A DNA stretch of 64,000 bases, taken from assembly GCF_029637485.1 (NCBI RefSeq), contig NZ_CP069128.1:1054001-1118000 (forward strand). The letters run 5' to 3'. Positions 50,521 through 60,503 of the stretch are shown one piece after another. This stretch comes from Sphingomonas sp. LHG3406-1 (GTDB lineage Bacteria; Pseudomonadota; Alphaproteobacteria; Sphingomonadales; Sphingomonadaceae). The notes below the pieces were generated by a model. The model was not told the origin of the DNA. It saw nothing but the letters and a program-made list of their open reading frames with translations, and did not search any database. Made by a program: the position numbers and the translations under genes. Each line of letters begins with the position of its first letter. The stretch's first letter is position 1.

Positions 50521-53196
50521 ATGAGCGACCAGACCGACAAGCCGAAGCTGGGTACCCGGCCGCCGCTGGGCATCAAGCGTACGGTTGAGACTGGCAAGGT
50601 CAAGCAGAGCTTCAGCCATGGCCGGTCGAACACGGTTGTGGTCGAGGTCAAGAAGCGCCGCATCCTCGGCCGGCCGGGCGAGGCGCCCGCTGCTGCGCCC
50701 GAGCCTGAAGCCGTGGCCCCTGCCCCGGCTCCGGTCAGCGCGCCGGCGCCCGCTCCTGCCGCCGCGCCGCGCCGGTCGCCGGCCGACGACATCGCCGCCC
50801 GCAAGGAAGAAACGGCGCGCCGCATGCGCGAGGCCGAGGAAGCGCGCATGGCCGCGCTCGAGGACGCTCGCCGCCGCGAGGAGCAGGCCAAGGTCAATGC
50901 GACCGAGGACGAGAAGAAGCGCGCCGAGGACAAGCGCAAGGCCGAGGAAGAGGCCGCCCGCAAGGCCGAGGAAGACGCCAAGCGCCGGATCGAGGAAGAA
51001 GCGCGCGCTGCCGAAGAGGCCGCCGCCGCTGCCGCCGCCACTCCGGAGCCTGCTCCTGCGCCCGTGACCGAGGCTCCTGCCCCGGCCGCGCCGCGCACCG
51101 TCGCTGCCCGCCCTGGCCAGATGTTCCAGCCGGTCCGCCGTGCACCCCCGCCACCGCCGCGTCCTGCCGCTGCCGCTCCCGCGGCGCCGGCTGCGCCCGC
51201 TCCGCCGGGTGGCGCTCCGTCCGGCGGCGCTCCGTCGGGTGGGGCTCCGTCGAGCCCGCGCCGGCCAGAGCCTGCGCGTCCTGCCCGTCCCGGCTCCCGC
51301 GGGGACGATCGCCGTCACTCGGGCAAGCTCACCGTCACCCGAGCGCTTGCCGGCGACGACGACCGTTCGCGCAGCCTCGCCGCCCTCCGCCGTGCCCGCG
51401 AGAAGGAAAAGCGCGCCTACCAGCAGTCCGGCCCGCGCGAGAAGCAGGTTCGCGACGTGGTCGTCCCGGAAAGCATCACCGTCGGCGAGCTCGCCAACCG
51501 CATGGCCGAAAAGGCCGCGGACCTGGTGAAGGCTTTGTTCAAGATGGGCACGCCCGTCACCGTCAACCAGGTCATCGACCAGGATACGGCGGAACTGCTC
51601 GTCACCGAGTTCGGCCACACGATCAAGCGCGTCAGCGAAAGCGACGTCGACATCGACACGGCCGCCGACGTCGATGCCGATGAGACCCTGCGGCCACGTC
51701 CGCCGGTGGTCACCATCATGGGCCACGTCGATCACGGCAAGACGTCGCTGCTCGACGCGATCCGCGGTGCCAAGGTCGCCTCTGGCGAAGCGGGCGGCAT
51801 CACCCAGCACATCGGCGCCTATCAGGTTAAGGTGGCGGGCGGAAACGAAGTCACCTTCCTCGATACGCCGGGCCACGAAGCCTTCACGGAGATGCGTGCC
51901 CGCGGCGCCAACGTCACCGACATCGTTGTCCTGGTGGTGGCGGCCGACGACGGCCTTCGCCCGCAGACCGTCGAGGCGATCAACCACACCAAGGCGGCGG
52001 GCGTGCCGATGATCGTGGCGATCAACAAGATCGACAAGCCGGAGGCCAAGGCGCAGCGTGTCCGCGAGGAACTGCTCCAGCACGAGATCGTGGTCGAGCA
52101 GCTGGGCGGCGACGTCCAGGACGTCGAGGTCTCGGCGCTCAAGGGCACCAACCTCGACGGCCTTCTCGACGCCATCGCGCTGCAGGCCGAGATCCTCGAA
52201 CTCAAGGCCAATCCCGACCGCGCCGCCGAAGGCACGGTGATCGAGGCCAAGCTCGACAAGGGCCGCGGTCCACTCGCAACCGTGCTGGTCCAGCGTGGCA
52301 CGCTCCGGGTCGGCGACGTGTTCGTCGTCGGCGCCGCGAGCGGCAAGGTGCGTGCGATGATCGACGACCATGGCCGCCAGATCAAGGAAGCCGGACCGTC
52401 GATGCCGGTCGAGGTCCTTGGCCTCGCCTCGGTGCCGAGTGCCGGTGACCAGCTCACGGTGGTCGAGAATGAGGCGCGCGCCCGTGAAGTCGCCGCCTAT
52501 CGCCAGGGCGTGCTCGACCGCAAGCGGACTACCGCCGCGCCGATGAGCCTCGAGAACATGTTTGCCAATCGCGCTTCCACAACCATCGAATTCCCGCTGG
52601 TCGTGAAGGCCGACGTGCAGGGCTCGACCGAGGCGATCGTCAACGCGCTGAACCGCCTGTCTACCGACGAGATCAAGGTCCGCATCCTCCACTCGGGGGT
52701 GGGCGCGATCACCGAGAGCGACGTGACCCTGGCATCGGCCACCGGAGCGCCGATCATCGGCTTCAACGTCCGTCCGAACGCCAAGGCGCGCGAGGTCGCG
52801 GCGCGGAACAAGACCGAGCTTCGCTACTATGACGTCATCTATCACCTGACCGACTGGGCCAGGGAGGCGATGGCCGGCAATCTCGGTCCCGAGATCATCG
52901 AGACCGTCGTCGGCCGTGCCCGTGTCCAGGAAGTCTTCCCGGCTGGCAAGCGCGACAAGGCCGCGGGTCTGCTGGTGCTCGAGGGCGTCATCCGCAAGGG
53001 CCTCCACGCCCGCCTCACCCGCGAGGACGTCATCGTCTCCAAGACGACCATCAGCTCGCTCCGGCGCTTCAAGGACGACGTGGCCCAGGTCATCGCCGGA
53101 CTCGAGTGCGGCGTGCTGCTGGCCGACACCAACGACATCAAGGCTGGCGACCAGCTCGAGGTGTTCGAGGTCGAGGAACGCGCCCGGACGCTGTAG
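50521..53196 (+). CDS. infB: translation initiation factor IF-2
   Basis: GTPase that delivers initiator tRNA to the 30S subunit. The 891-residue protein has the alphaproteobacterial N-terminal IF2_assoc segment ([22 protein letters not shown]). A long Ala/Pro/Glu/Arg linker follows, with a tandem [15 protein letters not shown] repeat (51205-51256). Then comes the G domain: G1 GHVDHGKT at 401-408, G3 DTPGH and G4 NKID at about 502-505, ending with the fMet-tRNA-binding domain ([22 protein letters not shown]). ATG 50521 follows AAAGGATTTT. No internal second start was verified by eye. Confidence 0.96.
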   Translation: MSDQTDKPKLGTRPPLGIKRTVETGKVKQSFSHGRSNTVVVEVKKRRILGRPGEAPAAAPEPEAVAPAPAPVSAPAPAPAAAPRRSPADDIAARKEETARRMREAEEARMAALEDARRREEQAKVNATEDEKKRAEDKRKAEEEAARKAEEDAKRRIEEEARAAEEAAAAAAATPEPAPAPVTEAPAPAAPRTVAARPGQMFQPVRRAPPPPPRPAAAAPAAPAAPAPPGGAPSGGAPSGGAPSSPRRPEPARPARPGSRGDDRRHSGKLTVTRALAGDDDRSRSLAALRRAREKEKRAYQQSGPREKQVRDVVVPESITVGELANRMAEKAADLVKALFKMGTPVTVNQVIDQDTAELLVTEFGHTIKRVSESDVDIDTAADVDADETLRPRPPVVTIMGHVDHGKTSLLDAIRGAKVASGEAGGITQHIGAYQVKVAGGNEVTFLDTPGHEAFTEMRARGANVTDIVVLVVAADDGLRPQTVEAINHTKAAGVPMIVAINKIDKPEAKAQRVREELLQHEIVVEQLGGDVQDVEVSALKGTNLDGLLDAIALQAEILELKANPDRAAEGTVIEAKLDKGRGPLATVLVQRGTLRVGDVFVVGAASGKVRAMIDDHGRQIKEAGPSMPVEVLGLASVPSAGDQLTVVENEARAREVAAYRQGVLDRKRTTAAPMSLENMFANRASTTIEFPLVVKADVQGSTEAIVNALNRLSTDEIKVRILHSGVGAITESDVTLASATGAPIIGFNVRPNAKAREVAARNKTELRYYDVIYHLTDWAREAMAGNLGPEIIETVVGRARVQEVFPAGKRDKAAGLLVLEGVIRKGLHARLTREDVIVSKTTISSLRRFKDDVAQVIAGLECGVLLADTNDIKAGDQLEVFEVEERARTL

Positions 53197-53201
53197 TCAT
53201 C

Positions 53202-53297
53202 TCCCCCCTCCCGCTCGCGGGAGGGGCCGGGGGAGGGCTCGTAGGGGACGGCATCGACATGCCCTCCCCCACCCCTCCCGCAAGCGGGAGGGGAGTT
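53202..53297. repeat. REP-like double-hairpin element, copy 2, between infB and rbfA
   Basis: CCCCTCCCGCTCGCGGGAGG at the left and CCCCTCCCGCAAGCGGGAGG at the right, with the GCCGGGGGAGGGCTCGT linker; each end is itself a hairpin and the ends also pair with each other. It is the intergenic counterpart of the copy inside ylxR. Confidence 0.8.
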
Positions 53298-53301
53298 TAG
53301 G

Positions 53302-53694
53302 ATGAAGAAGACCGAATCCGCCGAAGGCCGCTCCGTTCGCCTGCTTCGCGTGGGCGAGCAGGTGCGTCATGTGCTGAGCGAGTTGCTGGCCCGCGGCGAC
53401 GTCCATGACGAGACGCTGCAGAGCCATCTCGTCAGCGTCACCGAAGTGCGGATGAGCCCGGACCTTCGCCACGCGACCGTATTCGTGAAGCCGCTGCTCG
53501 GCCAGGACGAGGATGTGGTCCTGAAGGCGCTTCGCACCAATACCGCCTTCCTCCAGAGCGAGGTCGCGCGGCGGGTGAACACCAAATATGCCGCCAAGCT
53601 CAAGTTCCTCGCCGACGAAAGCTTCGACGAAGGCGGCAAGATCGACGCCATCCTGCGCACCGCGCATGTCAAGCAGGACCTCGGCGAGAGCTAG
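53302..53694 (+). CDS. rbfA: 30S ribosome-binding factor RbfA
   Basis: KH-domain protein for late 16S/30S maturation and cold adaptation. The 130 residues include [46 protein letters not shown] and the C-terminal [18 protein letters not shown], all RbfA hallmarks. ATG 53302 lies four bases after the REP-like element, whose last bases (AGTTTAGG) supply the ribosome site. The hairpin directly upstream may therefore influence translation. It is co-directional with infB. Confidence 0.94.
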   Translation: MKKTESAEGRSVRLLRVGEQVRHVLSELLARGDVHDETLQSHLVSVTEVRMSPDLRHATVFVKPLLGQDEDVVLKALRTNTAFLQSEVARRVNTKYAAKLKFLADESFDEGGKIDAILRTAHVKQDLGES

Positions 53695-53699
53695 GGACG

Positions 53700-54362
53700 A
53701 TGCTGCTGGCACTCCTCGTGCTTGCCCAGGCCAGCTCTCCACCCAATCCCGTCGGAGCAGCGGAAAAGCTGGTTCCGCCCGGCTGGACGATCGTCTCGCA
53801 AGCCAGGGGCGACCTCAATGGCGATCGTATCCCCGACGCCGCGATAGCCATCTGGCCGTCGCGCCATGCTGCCGGCGCGGCGGCGTCATATGCAGCCGGC
53901 GCGCCACCTTACCGATTATTGGTCGGGTTCGGGCTCCCCCGCGGAGCGGTCAGGATTGCGGCGGACGAGCGCCGACTGATCGAAGCGCCGGGCACGTCGA
54001 ACGGGTCTGCCGGCCGCCTTACGCCGGACGGCATCACCATCAGCCGCGGCAATCTCGAGATTCGGCGCGACCTCCTGCGGGGTCATTATCTCTATCGTTT
54101 TCGCTGGGACGCAGGTCAGTTCCGCCTGATCGGCTATGATTACACTGGATCCGATGGTCATTGCGTGACGGAGAGCAGCATCGATTACCTGCTCGGACGC
54201 GCCCGCTATGCCACCGGTCCGATCGACGAGAGCAGGCCGGTAAGGCGCAAGGAACTTACGCTCCGGCGCGGGGCTATCCCGACGATGAAGGATGTAGCAG
54301 GTGAAGCATGGTATCCTGACGCAGCCGTCGTCGGCACGCCACCCGCGTGTGAACTTGGCTGA
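53700..54362 (+). CDS. secreted hypothetical protein with an FG-GAP/VCBS-like motif
   Basis: A 220-residue protein beginning with a short signal peptide (MLLALLVLAQASS). The first 50 mature residues include SQARGDLNGDRIPDAAIAI, a D-x-N-G-D-x-x-D calcium-loop motif seen in FG-GAP/VCBS repeat proteins. The rest is beta-rich with YLYRFRWDAGQFRLIGYDY. I do not recognise a named family beyond that. It begins five bases after rbfA and is possibly co-transcribed, although its function is likely unrelated to translation. Its end overlaps the GNAT gene by 14 bases. Confidence 0.65.
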   Translation: MLLALLVLAQASSPPNPVGAAEKLVPPGWTIVSQARGDLNGDRIPDAAIAIWPSRHAAGAAASYAAGAPPYRLLVGFGLPRGAVRIAADERRLIEAPGTSNGSAGRLTPDGITISRGNLEIRRDLLRGHYLYRFRWDAGQFRLIGYDYTGSDGHCVTESSIDYLLGRARYATGPIDESRPVRRKELTLRRGAIPTMKDVAGEAWYPDAAVVGTPPACELG

Positions 54363-54960
54363 CCTCGCGGCGCCGATGGAGGGCGAGAAATGCTCGGCGC
54401 TACCCTTCGCGGAGGAGCATCGCGCGGCGCTCAGGGCAGCCTGCGCCGAAGACCCTGAATTGTGGCCGATCTACGCGCTCAGCTTCGATCCCGAGCATTT
54501 CGACGCCAGCCTCGACCACTGGCTGGCGAGGCCGGACATGCACGTCTTCGTGCTGTTCGAAGGCGACGAGGTGGCGGGGATGTCGAGCTTCCTCGCCATC
54601 GACCAGGAGCGCGGCGCGCTGGAAATGGGCGGCTCCTACTACCGCCCCCACTTTCGCGGCACCGGCTTCAACTGGCGGGTAAAGGACATGTTCTTGCGGC
54701 GGGCGTTCGGCTGCGGCTTCCGCCGGGTGGAGTTTCGCGTGGACAGCCGCAACAAGCGGAGCCTGGCGGCGATGGCCAAGATTGGCGGCGTCTGCGAAGC
54801 CATCCTGCGGGCCGAGCGGATTACCTGGACGGGTCACGTCCGCGACACGGTCCTGTTCTCGATACTCAAGGATGAGTGGCCTAACGCCACCAGCCTCCGG
54901 CGCCGGGTCGGACCGGACATGTCCTTGCCGCCGCCCGACGAGCCCAGCAAGTCACGCTGA
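54349..54960 (+). CDS. GNAT-family acetyltransferase (RimJ/RimL type)
   Basis: A 203-residue N-acetyltransferase. The acceptor side starts ALPFAEEHRAALRAACAEDPE; the acetyl-CoA strand and loop are GGSYYRPHFRGTGFNWRVKDMFL, and RVEFRVDSRNKRSLAAMAKIGG is the conserved RimJ/L segment. It uses acetyl-CoA on a protein N-terminus or small amine. GTG 54349 is preferred because it begins just ahead of the conserved region; a GTG at 54301 is also in frame. It overlaps the upstream secreted-protein gene. Confidence 0.83.
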   Translation: MNLADLAAPMEGEKCSALPFAEEHRAALRAACAEDPELWPIYALSFDPEHFDASLDHWLARPDMHVFVLFEGDEVAGMSSFLAIDQERGALEMGGSYYRPHFRGTGFNWRVKDMFLRRAFGCGFRRVEFRVDSRNKRSLAAMAKIGGVCEAILRAERITWTGHVRDTVLFSILKDEWPNATSLRRRVGPDMSLPPPDEPSKSR

Positions 54961-54981
54961 AGCCGCGACGCTGTCGGTTGG

Positions 54982-55001
54982 ACCCCGGCATGCGCCGGGG
55001 T
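54982..55001. repeat. short GC-rich hairpin before tdk
   Basis: ACCCCGGC-ATGC-GCCGGGGT: eight-base perfect arms and a four-base loop, ending 12 bases before the tdk start. It is of the CCCCGG...CCGGGG type common in dispersed repeats. It could act as a translation-modulating stem. Confidence 0.5.
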
Positions 55002-55013
55002 ACAAGGCCGTCC

Positions 55014-55646
55014 ATGGCGAAGCTCTACTTCTACTATGCGGCGATGAATGCGGGAAAATCGACGACCCTGCTCCAGGCCGACTTCAACTATCGCGAGCGC
55101 GGCATGGAAACCATGCTGTGGACCGCCGCGCTCGACGATCGCGCCGGTGCGGGGCGGATCGCCTCCCGGCTCGACATCGGCGCCGACGCCCATGCCTTCG
55201 ACCAGGCGACGGACCTGTTCGAGACCGTCGGCGCGGAGCTCAACCGGCGGCGGCTCAACTGCGTGCTGGTGGACGAGGCCCAGTTCCTGACCGAATCGCA
55301 GGTGCTGCAGCTGTGCCGGCTGGCCGACGAGATGGAAGTGCCGGTCCTCTGCTATGGCCTGCGGACCGATTTCCAGGGCCAGCTCTTCCCCGGCAGCGCG
55401 GCGTTGCTGGCGCTTGCCGATGCCCTGGTCGAGCTCAAGGCCGTGTGCGAATGCGGGCGCAAGGCGACCATGAACCTGCGGGTCGATGGCGAAGGCCGAG
55501 CGGTGGCGCAGGGAGCGCAGACCGAGATCGGCGGCAACGACCGCTATGTCGCCATGTGCCGCCGCCATTTCTTCGCCCGGCTGCGCGCCGCGGACGAAGG
55601 TCAGTCGTCGTCCTCGTCTTCCTCCGCACCGAGGCTCGACCCGTAG
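55014..55646 (+). CDS. tdk: thymidine kinase
   Basis: Type II (TK1-like) thymidine kinase of the salvage pathway, 210 residues. The P-loop is FYYAAMNAGKSTTLLQ, the catalytic Glu lies in VLVDEAQFLTESQV, the lasso region reads GLRTDFQGQLFPGS, and the zinc site uses CECGRKA with YVAMCRRHF. ATG 55014 (MAKLYFYYAAM) is the real start; an in-frame TTG at 54978 lies inside the hairpin. A Ser-rich tail (QSSSSSSSAPRLDP) follows, because the 3' end overlaps the convergent membrane-protein gene by 46 bases. Confidence 0.93.
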   Translation: MAKLYFYYAAMNAGKSTTLLQADFNYRERGMETMLWTAALDDRAGAGRIASRLDIGADAHAFDQATDLFETVGAELNRRRLNCVLVDEAQFLTESQVLQLCRLADEMEVPVLCYGLRTDFQGQLFPGSAALLALADALVELKAVCECGRKATMNLRVDGEGRAVAQGAQTEIGGNDRYVAMCRRHFFARLRAADEGQSSSSSSSAPRLDP

Positions 55647-56590
55647 TTCCACCACAGCAGCGCGCTTCCGCCGGTTCCGGCGATCCGCGCCGCCGCCGAC
55701 GCGAAGACGAGCGTCGCCGGTTCGCGCGCGACGAACAGGAAAAAGGCCATGATTCCCGTGGCGACGGCGGTCAGGACGAACATGCCGCCGCGGTGGCGCG
55801 GGATCATCCGGCTGACCTTGGCATCCATTCGCGCACCCCGCCCGGTGCGGGCGATCAACGTGCCGAGCGGCCCGAGCAGTCCGGCGAGCACCGATTTCGC
55901 CATGCGGTAGGTCAACCGCCGGCGGGCGCTCGATTCCGTCCGGCCGGCCACCTCGGCAAAGGCGAGCGGCTCGGGGTCGGGCTCCAGCGCGTCGGGCCGT
56001 GGCCTGCCGAAGAACAGGGTCGCCAGCAGCCCGCCATAGTCGCGTGCGGCGAGCGCCGCCGCCGCTTCCCACCAATTGCCACCGAACTGCCAGACCAGAG
56101 CCGCACCGACGATCGAGGTCAGCGCGGCGCCAAGCCGCCACGGCGCCTCGCGGTCGCGGGCGGCGGCGAGAACACCGCCGGGGTGCTTGGCCGGAATGCC
56201 GAAGGCCAGCACCGCGACCATCACCGCCGCCGCCGTCATGCCGCGCCAATAGAGGAAGGCGGCGAGGCCGAGCGCGACGAGGACTCCAGCAAGCGCCACC
56301 AGCAGGTCGATTCTCAGCGCACGACGACGGGAGATGGCGAACGCCTCGGGCGCGCCGATCCGCCGGATCAGGGTCCCGGTCATCTCCAGGGCGCACAGGT
56401 TCCGCACTGCCTGCACGAAGGTGTAGGCCGCGAACAGGCGGATGGCATCGGCATGGCCGAGCGCCAATCCAAGCATTGCCCAGGTCCCGATCATGGCGGC
56501 GAGCGGCACATATTCCCGCACCGTCAGCCGACGCACGAGCGGGTGGGTGACGGCGCGCTTCAGCACTCTTGCTTGTGTCCCCGCTCCCAT
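55601..56590 (-). CDS. multi-pass membrane protein, unknown function
   Basis: A 329-residue protein with several hydrophobic helices in a MATE/Wzx-like arrangement of short paired helices: EYVPLAAMIGTWAMLGLALGHADAI, LRIDLLVALAGVLVALGLAAFL, MTAAAVMVAVLAFGIPAKHPGGVL and GGMFVLTAVATGIMAFFLFVA. It ends in an acidic Glu/Asp tail. ATG 56590 (MGAGTQARVLKRAV) is chosen over a longer frame. It may be a half-size polysaccharide-export or flippase-like protein; nothing decisive is seen. It is convergent with tdk, with a 46-base overlap, and divergent from truB. Confidence 0.65.
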   Translation of the reverse strand: MGAGTQARVLKRAVTHPLVRRLTVREYVPLAAMIGTWAMLGLALGHADAIRLFAAYTFVQAVRNLCALEMTGTLIRRIGAPEAFAISRRRALRIDLLVALAGVLVALGLAAFLYWRGMTAAAVMVAVLAFGIPAKHPGGVLAAARDREAPWRLGAALTSIVGAALVWQFGGNWWEAAAALAARDYGGLLATLFFGRPRPDALEPDPEPLAFAEVAGRTESSARRRLTYRMAKSVLAGLLGPLGTLIARTGRGARMDAKVSRMIPRHRGGMFVLTAVATGIMAFFLFVAREPATLVFASAAARIAGTGGSALLWWNYGSSLGAEEDEDDD

Positions 56591-56621
56591 TCCGCCTCGC
56601 GGCGCGCTAGGCGACCAGCCT

Positions 56622-57542
56622 ATGACGTCCCCGCCCCCTCTCGTCCACCGTTCGGGCTGGATCATCCTCGACAAGCCGCTCGGCCTCGGCTCCACCCAGG
56701 CGGTGAGCGCCGTCAAACGTGCGCTTCGCACCGCCGGCATACCGAAGACTCGCGTCGGGCATGGCGGCACGCTGGATCCGCTTGCGACCGGAGTCCTCCC
56801 CATCGCGCTCGGCGAGGCGACCAAGCTCGCCGGCCGGATGCTCGACGCGACCAAGGTCTATGACTTTACCATCCGCTTCGGGGTGCAGACGGACACGCTC
56901 GACCGCGAAGGCGCGGTGGTGGCCGAAAGCCCGCACCGGCCGACCCTGGCCGAGGTGGAGGCAATCCTTCCCCGCTTCACCGGCGAGATCGAGCAGGTGC
57001 CGCCCGCCTATTCGGCCCTGAAGGTCGACGGCCAGCGCGCCTACGACCTCGCCCGCGCCGGCGAGGAGGTGGCGCTGAACAGCCGGCGCGTGACGATCCA
57101 TGAACTTGCGATCGCGCCAGTGCGCAGTGATGGGGAGGTCGAGTCCGTCACCCTCTCCGCCACCGTCTCCAAGGGTACCTACATCCGCTCCCTGGCGCGG
57201 GATATCGCGCAGGCGCTCGGAACGGTCGGGCATGTCACCATGCTGCGCCGGACCAAGGCCGGGCCGTTTGCGCTCGATCAGGCGATATCGCTGGACTTTC
57301 TGGACCAATGCGCTAAGGGCGGCTCGCTCGACGGGGCATTACTGCCATTGCAAGCAGGGCTGGACGACATCCCGGCCTTTCCCGTCACCCCCGATGAAGC
57401 CCGCATGCTCCGGTTCGGACAGCGGCTTTCGCGGGTTCCGCCGCGAAGCGGTCTCCACCTCGCCGTCGATGGGCTTACCCCCGTCGCCCTGGTCGAAGGG
57501 GACCGGATCGTGCGCGGGTTCAACCTTCAGGAACAGGAGTAA
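56622..57542 (+). CDS. truB: tRNA pseudouridine(55) synthase TruB
   Basis: Converts U55 of tRNA to pseudouridine. The 306-residue protein has the catalytic Asp in [23 protein letters not shown], the RNA-binding [18 protein letters not shown], and [20 protein letters not shown], followed by [18 protein letters not shown]. The start ATG 56622 ([15 protein letters not shown]) matches the usual N-terminus. rpsO begins four bases after its stop: the truB-rpsO-pnp order is conserved in many bacteria. Confidence 0.96.
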   Translation: MTSPPPLVHRSGWIILDKPLGLGSTQAVSAVKRALRTAGIPKTRVGHGGTLDPLATGVLPIALGEATKLAGRMLDATKVYDFTIRFGVQTDTLDREGAVVAESPHRPTLAEVEAILPRFTGEIEQVPPAYSALKVDGQRAYDLARAGEEVALNSRRVTIHELAIAPVRSDGEVESVTLSATVSKGTYIRSLARDIAQALGTVGHVTMLRRTKAGPFALDQAISLDFLDQCAKGGSLDGALLPLQAGLDDIPAFPVTPDEARMLRFGQRLSRVPPRSGLHLAVDGLTPVALVEGDRIVRGFNLQEQE

Positions 57543-57546
57543 CACG

Positions 57547-57816
57547 ATGTCGATCACTGCAGAGCGCAAGGCCGAGCTGATCAGCGAATATCGCCGCGAC
57601 GAGAATGACACCGGGTCGCCGGAAGTCCAGGTCGCCATCCTCACCAGCCGAATCCAGACGCTGACCGACCATTTCAAGAGCCACGCCAAGGACAATCACA
57701 GCCGGCGCGGCCTCCTGATGATGGTCAACAAGCGCCGCTCGCTCCTCGCCTACCTCAAGAAGGAAGACGCGCAGCGCTACACCGACCTCATCGGTCGCCT
57801 CGGTCTCCGCAAGTAA
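57547..57816 (+). CDS. rpsO: 30S ribosomal protein S15
   Basis: Primary 16S-binding protein of the small-subunit platform. The 89 residues are complete: [57 protein letters not shown] and the terminal LGLRK. AGGAG precedes the ATG by six bases, overlapping the truB stop. A strong hairpin follows at 57824-57850, then pnp. Confidence 0.97.
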   Translation: MSITAERKAELISEYRRDENDTGSPEVQVAILTSRIQTLTDHFKSHAKDNHSRRGLLMMVNKRRSLLAYLKKEDAQRYTDLIGRLGLRK

Positions 57817-57823
57817 CCAGTTT

Positions 57824-57850
57824 CGAAGGGCGCCCAAGCGGCGCCCTTCG
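57824..57850 (+). terminator. hairpin after rpsO
   Basis: CGAAGGGCGCC (57824-57834) pairs with GGCGCCCTTCG (57840-57850) around a five-base loop. No U-run follows, so it may be a partial terminator, an RNase III-type processing site between rpsO and pnp, or both. Confidence 0.7.
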
Positions 57851-57978
57851 CGTATCGGACATCCCGCAATCCGGCGGGGCGTTCAGGGGCTGAAACGAAC
57901 GCCTCGACCGCTGGCAGGCCGGATCGCCCGCCAAATGCTGAACCCGTCCGCATCCGGCGGCGGGACGAAGGAAATTCA

Positions 57979-60366
57979 ATGTTCAACATCAATACCGTAG
58001 AAGTCGATCTCGGCGGCAAGACGCTGAAGCTCGAGACCGGCCGCATCGCCCGCCAGGCCGACGGCGCCGTTCTCGCCACCATGGGCGAAACCGTCGTCCT
58101 CTGCGCCGTCACCGCCGCCAAGAGCGTCAAGCCCGGCCAAGACTTCTTCCCGCTGACCGTCCACTACCAGGAGAAGTTCTCCGCTGCCGGGCGTATCCCG
58201 GGCGGCTTCTTCAAGCGCGAGCGCGGCGCGACTGAGAAGGAGACGCTGACCAGCCGTCTCATCGACCGTCCGATCCGCCCGCTCTTCCCCGAGGGCTTCT
58301 ACAACGAAGTGCTCGTCATCGCGCAGGTCCTCTCCTACGACGGCGAGAATGAGCCGGACGTGGTCGCCATGTGCGCCGCCTCGGCCGCCTTGACCCTGTC
58401 CGGCGTGCCCTTCATGGGCCCGATCGGTGCCGCCCGCGTCGGCTACATCGGCGGCGAATATGTGCTCAACCCGAGCCCTGAGCAGATCAAGGAAAGCGAC
58501 CTCGACCTGGTCGTCGCCGCCACCGGCGGCGCCGTCATGATGGTCGAATCTGAAGCCAAGGAGCTTTCGGAAGAGGTCATGCTCGGCGCGATCACCTTCG
58601 CGCACGACGCCAGCCGCAAGGTGGTCAACGCCATCTGCGACCTCGCCGAAAAGGCCGCCAAGGACCCGTGGGAACTCGACCTTATCGACGACAAGTCGGC
58701 GACGCTCGCCAAGCTGCGCGACGTCATCGGTGCCGACCTTGCTGAAGCCTACAAGCTTACGGCCAAGCAGGACCGCCAGAACGCGATCAACGAGGCCCGC
58801 GCCAAGGCGCGCGTGGCGTTCAAGGACCTCGAGGAGTCGGATCCCGCCCAGTATCTCGCCACCTTGAAGCTGGTGAAGAAGCTTGAGGCCGACGTCGTCC
58901 GCAGCGCCATCCTCGACGAGGGCCGCCGCATCGACGGCCGCGACACCAAGACCGTTCGTCCGATCGAGGCAATGGTCGGCTTCCTGCCGCGCACCCATGG
59001 TTCGGCTTTGTTCACCCGCGGCGAGACGCAGGCGATCTGCACCACCACGCTCGGCACCAAGGACGCCGAGCAGATGATCGATGGCCTGGAGGGTCTCTCC
59101 TACCAGCGCTTCATGCTGCACTATAACTTCCCGCCCTATTCGGTCGGTGAAGTCGGCCGCTTCGGCGCCCCGGGCCGCCGCGAAGTCGGTCACGGCAAGC
59201 TCGCCTGGCGCGCGCTCCACCCGATGCTCCCGAGCAGCGAGGAGTTCCCCTACACCATCCGTGTCTTGAGCGACATCACCGAGAGCAACGGCTCCTCGTC
59301 GATGGCCACCGTCTGCGGCGGCTCGCTCAGCATGATGGACGCCGGCGTTCCCCTGAAGCGTCCGGTCGCCGGCATCGCCATGGGCCTGATCCTCGAGGGC
59401 GAGAAGTTCGCCGTCATCAGCGACATCCTCGGCGACGAGGATCACCTCGGCGACATGGACTTCAAGGTCGCCGGCACCGAGGAGGGCATCACCTCGCTCC
59501 AGATGGACATCAAGGTCGCCGGCATCACGCCGGAGATCATGAAGGTCGCGATGGCGCAGGCCAAGGACGGTCGCGCGCACATCCTCGGCGAGATGGCCAA
59601 GGCGCTCGACAGCACGCGCGGCGAGCTTTCCGCCCACGCGCCGCGCATCGAGACCATGCAGATCCCGAAGGATAAGATCCGCGAAGTGATCGGCACCGGC
59701 GGCAAGGTGATCCGCGAGATCGTCGCCACCACCGGCGCCAAGGTCGACATCGACGACGAGGGCCTGATCAAGATCAGCTCGTCCGACGTGAAGCAGATCG
59801 AAGCCGCCCGCGCCTGGATCCAGGGCATCACCCAGGAGCCGGAGCCCGGCACCATCTACACCGGCAAGGTCGCCAGCATCGTTGATTTCGGCGCGTTCGT
59901 GACCTTCATGCCCGGCAAGGATGGCCTGGTGCACGTCTCGGAGATCAAGAACGAGCGCGTGGAGAACGTCCGCGACGTCCTGACCGAAGGCCAGGAAGTC
60001 AAGGTCAAGCTGCTCGAGGTCGACAATCGCGGCAAGGTCCGCCTGTCGATGCGTGTCGTCGACCAGGAGACCGGCGCCGAGCTGGAGGACACCCGTCCCC
60101 CGCGCGAGCCGCGTGAAGGCGGCGACCGTGGTCCGCGCGGTGATCGTGGCGATCGTGGGGGCCGTGACGGCGACCGCCGCCGCGAGGGCCGTGGCCCGCG
60201 CCGCGAAGGCGGCGACCGCGATCGCGGTCCGCGCGGCGAAGGCCGTGGCGACCGCGGTGATCGTGGCCCGCGCCGCGATCGTGACGGCGGTGGACGTGAC
60301 GACAACGGCCCCGCGCCCGAGTTCGCCCCGGCCTTTCTGACGGGCGGCAGCAGCAACGACGACTAA
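57979..60366 (+). CDS. pnp: polyribonucleotide nucleotidyltransferase (PNPase)
   Basis: 3'-5' phosphorolytic exoribonuclease and degradosome component, 795 residues. Two RNase PH domains ([44 protein letters not shown]), a helical linker, KH domain ([23 protein letters not shown]) and S1 domain ([24 protein letters not shown]) are all present. The C-terminal tail (about residues 712-790) is an unusual Arg/Gly/Asp-rich repeat series of the [14 protein letters not shown] type, made of tandem short DNA repeats (60100-60310). The tail may bind RNA or promote assembly. A terminator follows. Confidence 0.97.
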   Translation: MFNINTVEVDLGGKTLKLETGRIARQADGAVLATMGETVVLCAVTAAKSVKPGQDFFPLTVHYQEKFSAAGRIPGGFFKRERGATEKETLTSRLIDRPIRPLFPEGFYNEVLVIAQVLSYDGENEPDVVAMCAASAALTLSGVPFMGPIGAARVGYIGGEYVLNPSPEQIKESDLDLVVAATGGAVMMVESEAKELSEEVMLGAITFAHDASRKVVNAICDLAEKAAKDPWELDLIDDKSATLAKLRDVIGADLAEAYKLTAKQDRQNAINEARAKARVAFKDLEESDPAQYLATLKLVKKLEADVVRSAILDEGRRIDGRDTKTVRPIEAMVGFLPRTHGSALFTRGETQAICTTTLGTKDAEQMIDGLEGLSYQRFMLHYNFPPYSVGEVGRFGAPGRREVGHGKLAWRALHPMLPSSEEFPYTIRVLSDITESNGSSSMATVCGGSLSMMDAGVPLKRPVAGIAMGLILEGEKFAVISDILGDEDHLGDMDFKVAGTEEGITSLQMDIKVAGITPEIMKVAMAQAKDGRAHILGEMAKALDSTRGELSAHAPRIETMQIPKDKIREVIGTGGKVIREIVATTGAKVDIDDEGLIKISSSDVKQIEAARAWIQGITQEPEPGTIYTGKVASIVDFGAFVTFMPGKDGLVHVSEIKNERVENVRDVLTEGQEVKVKLLEVDNRGKVRLSMRVVDQETGAELEDTRPPREPREGGDRGPRGDRGDRGGRDGDRRREGRGPRREGGDRDRGPRGEGRGDRGDRGPRRDRDGGGRDDNGPAPEFAPAFLTGGSSNDD

Positions 60367-60388
60367 GCAACAGCTGGTCCGATGAATG

Positions 60389-60422
60389 CAAAGGCCTCGC
60401 AGGGCGACCTGCGGGGCCTTTG
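60389..60422 (+). terminator. rho-independent terminator after pnp
   Basis: CAAAGGCCTCGCAGG (60389-60403) pairs with CCTGCGGGGCCTTTG (60408-60422) around GCGA, with one wobble. A short T-rich stretch at the 3' side (CCTTTGTCTTGG) supports termination. Confidence 0.8.
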
Positions 60423-60503
60423 TCTTGGTCGGCTCCCTCCGTTGCAAGTCGGCGAGCGGCCCCTGCCCTTCACTTATCCGCCTGACACGTTAGGAGAGCA
60501 GGC

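Noticed and set aside
57976..60447. An 823-codon minus-strand frame across pnp
   Set aside because: Antisense to PNPase with Ala/Asp/His-rich text only.
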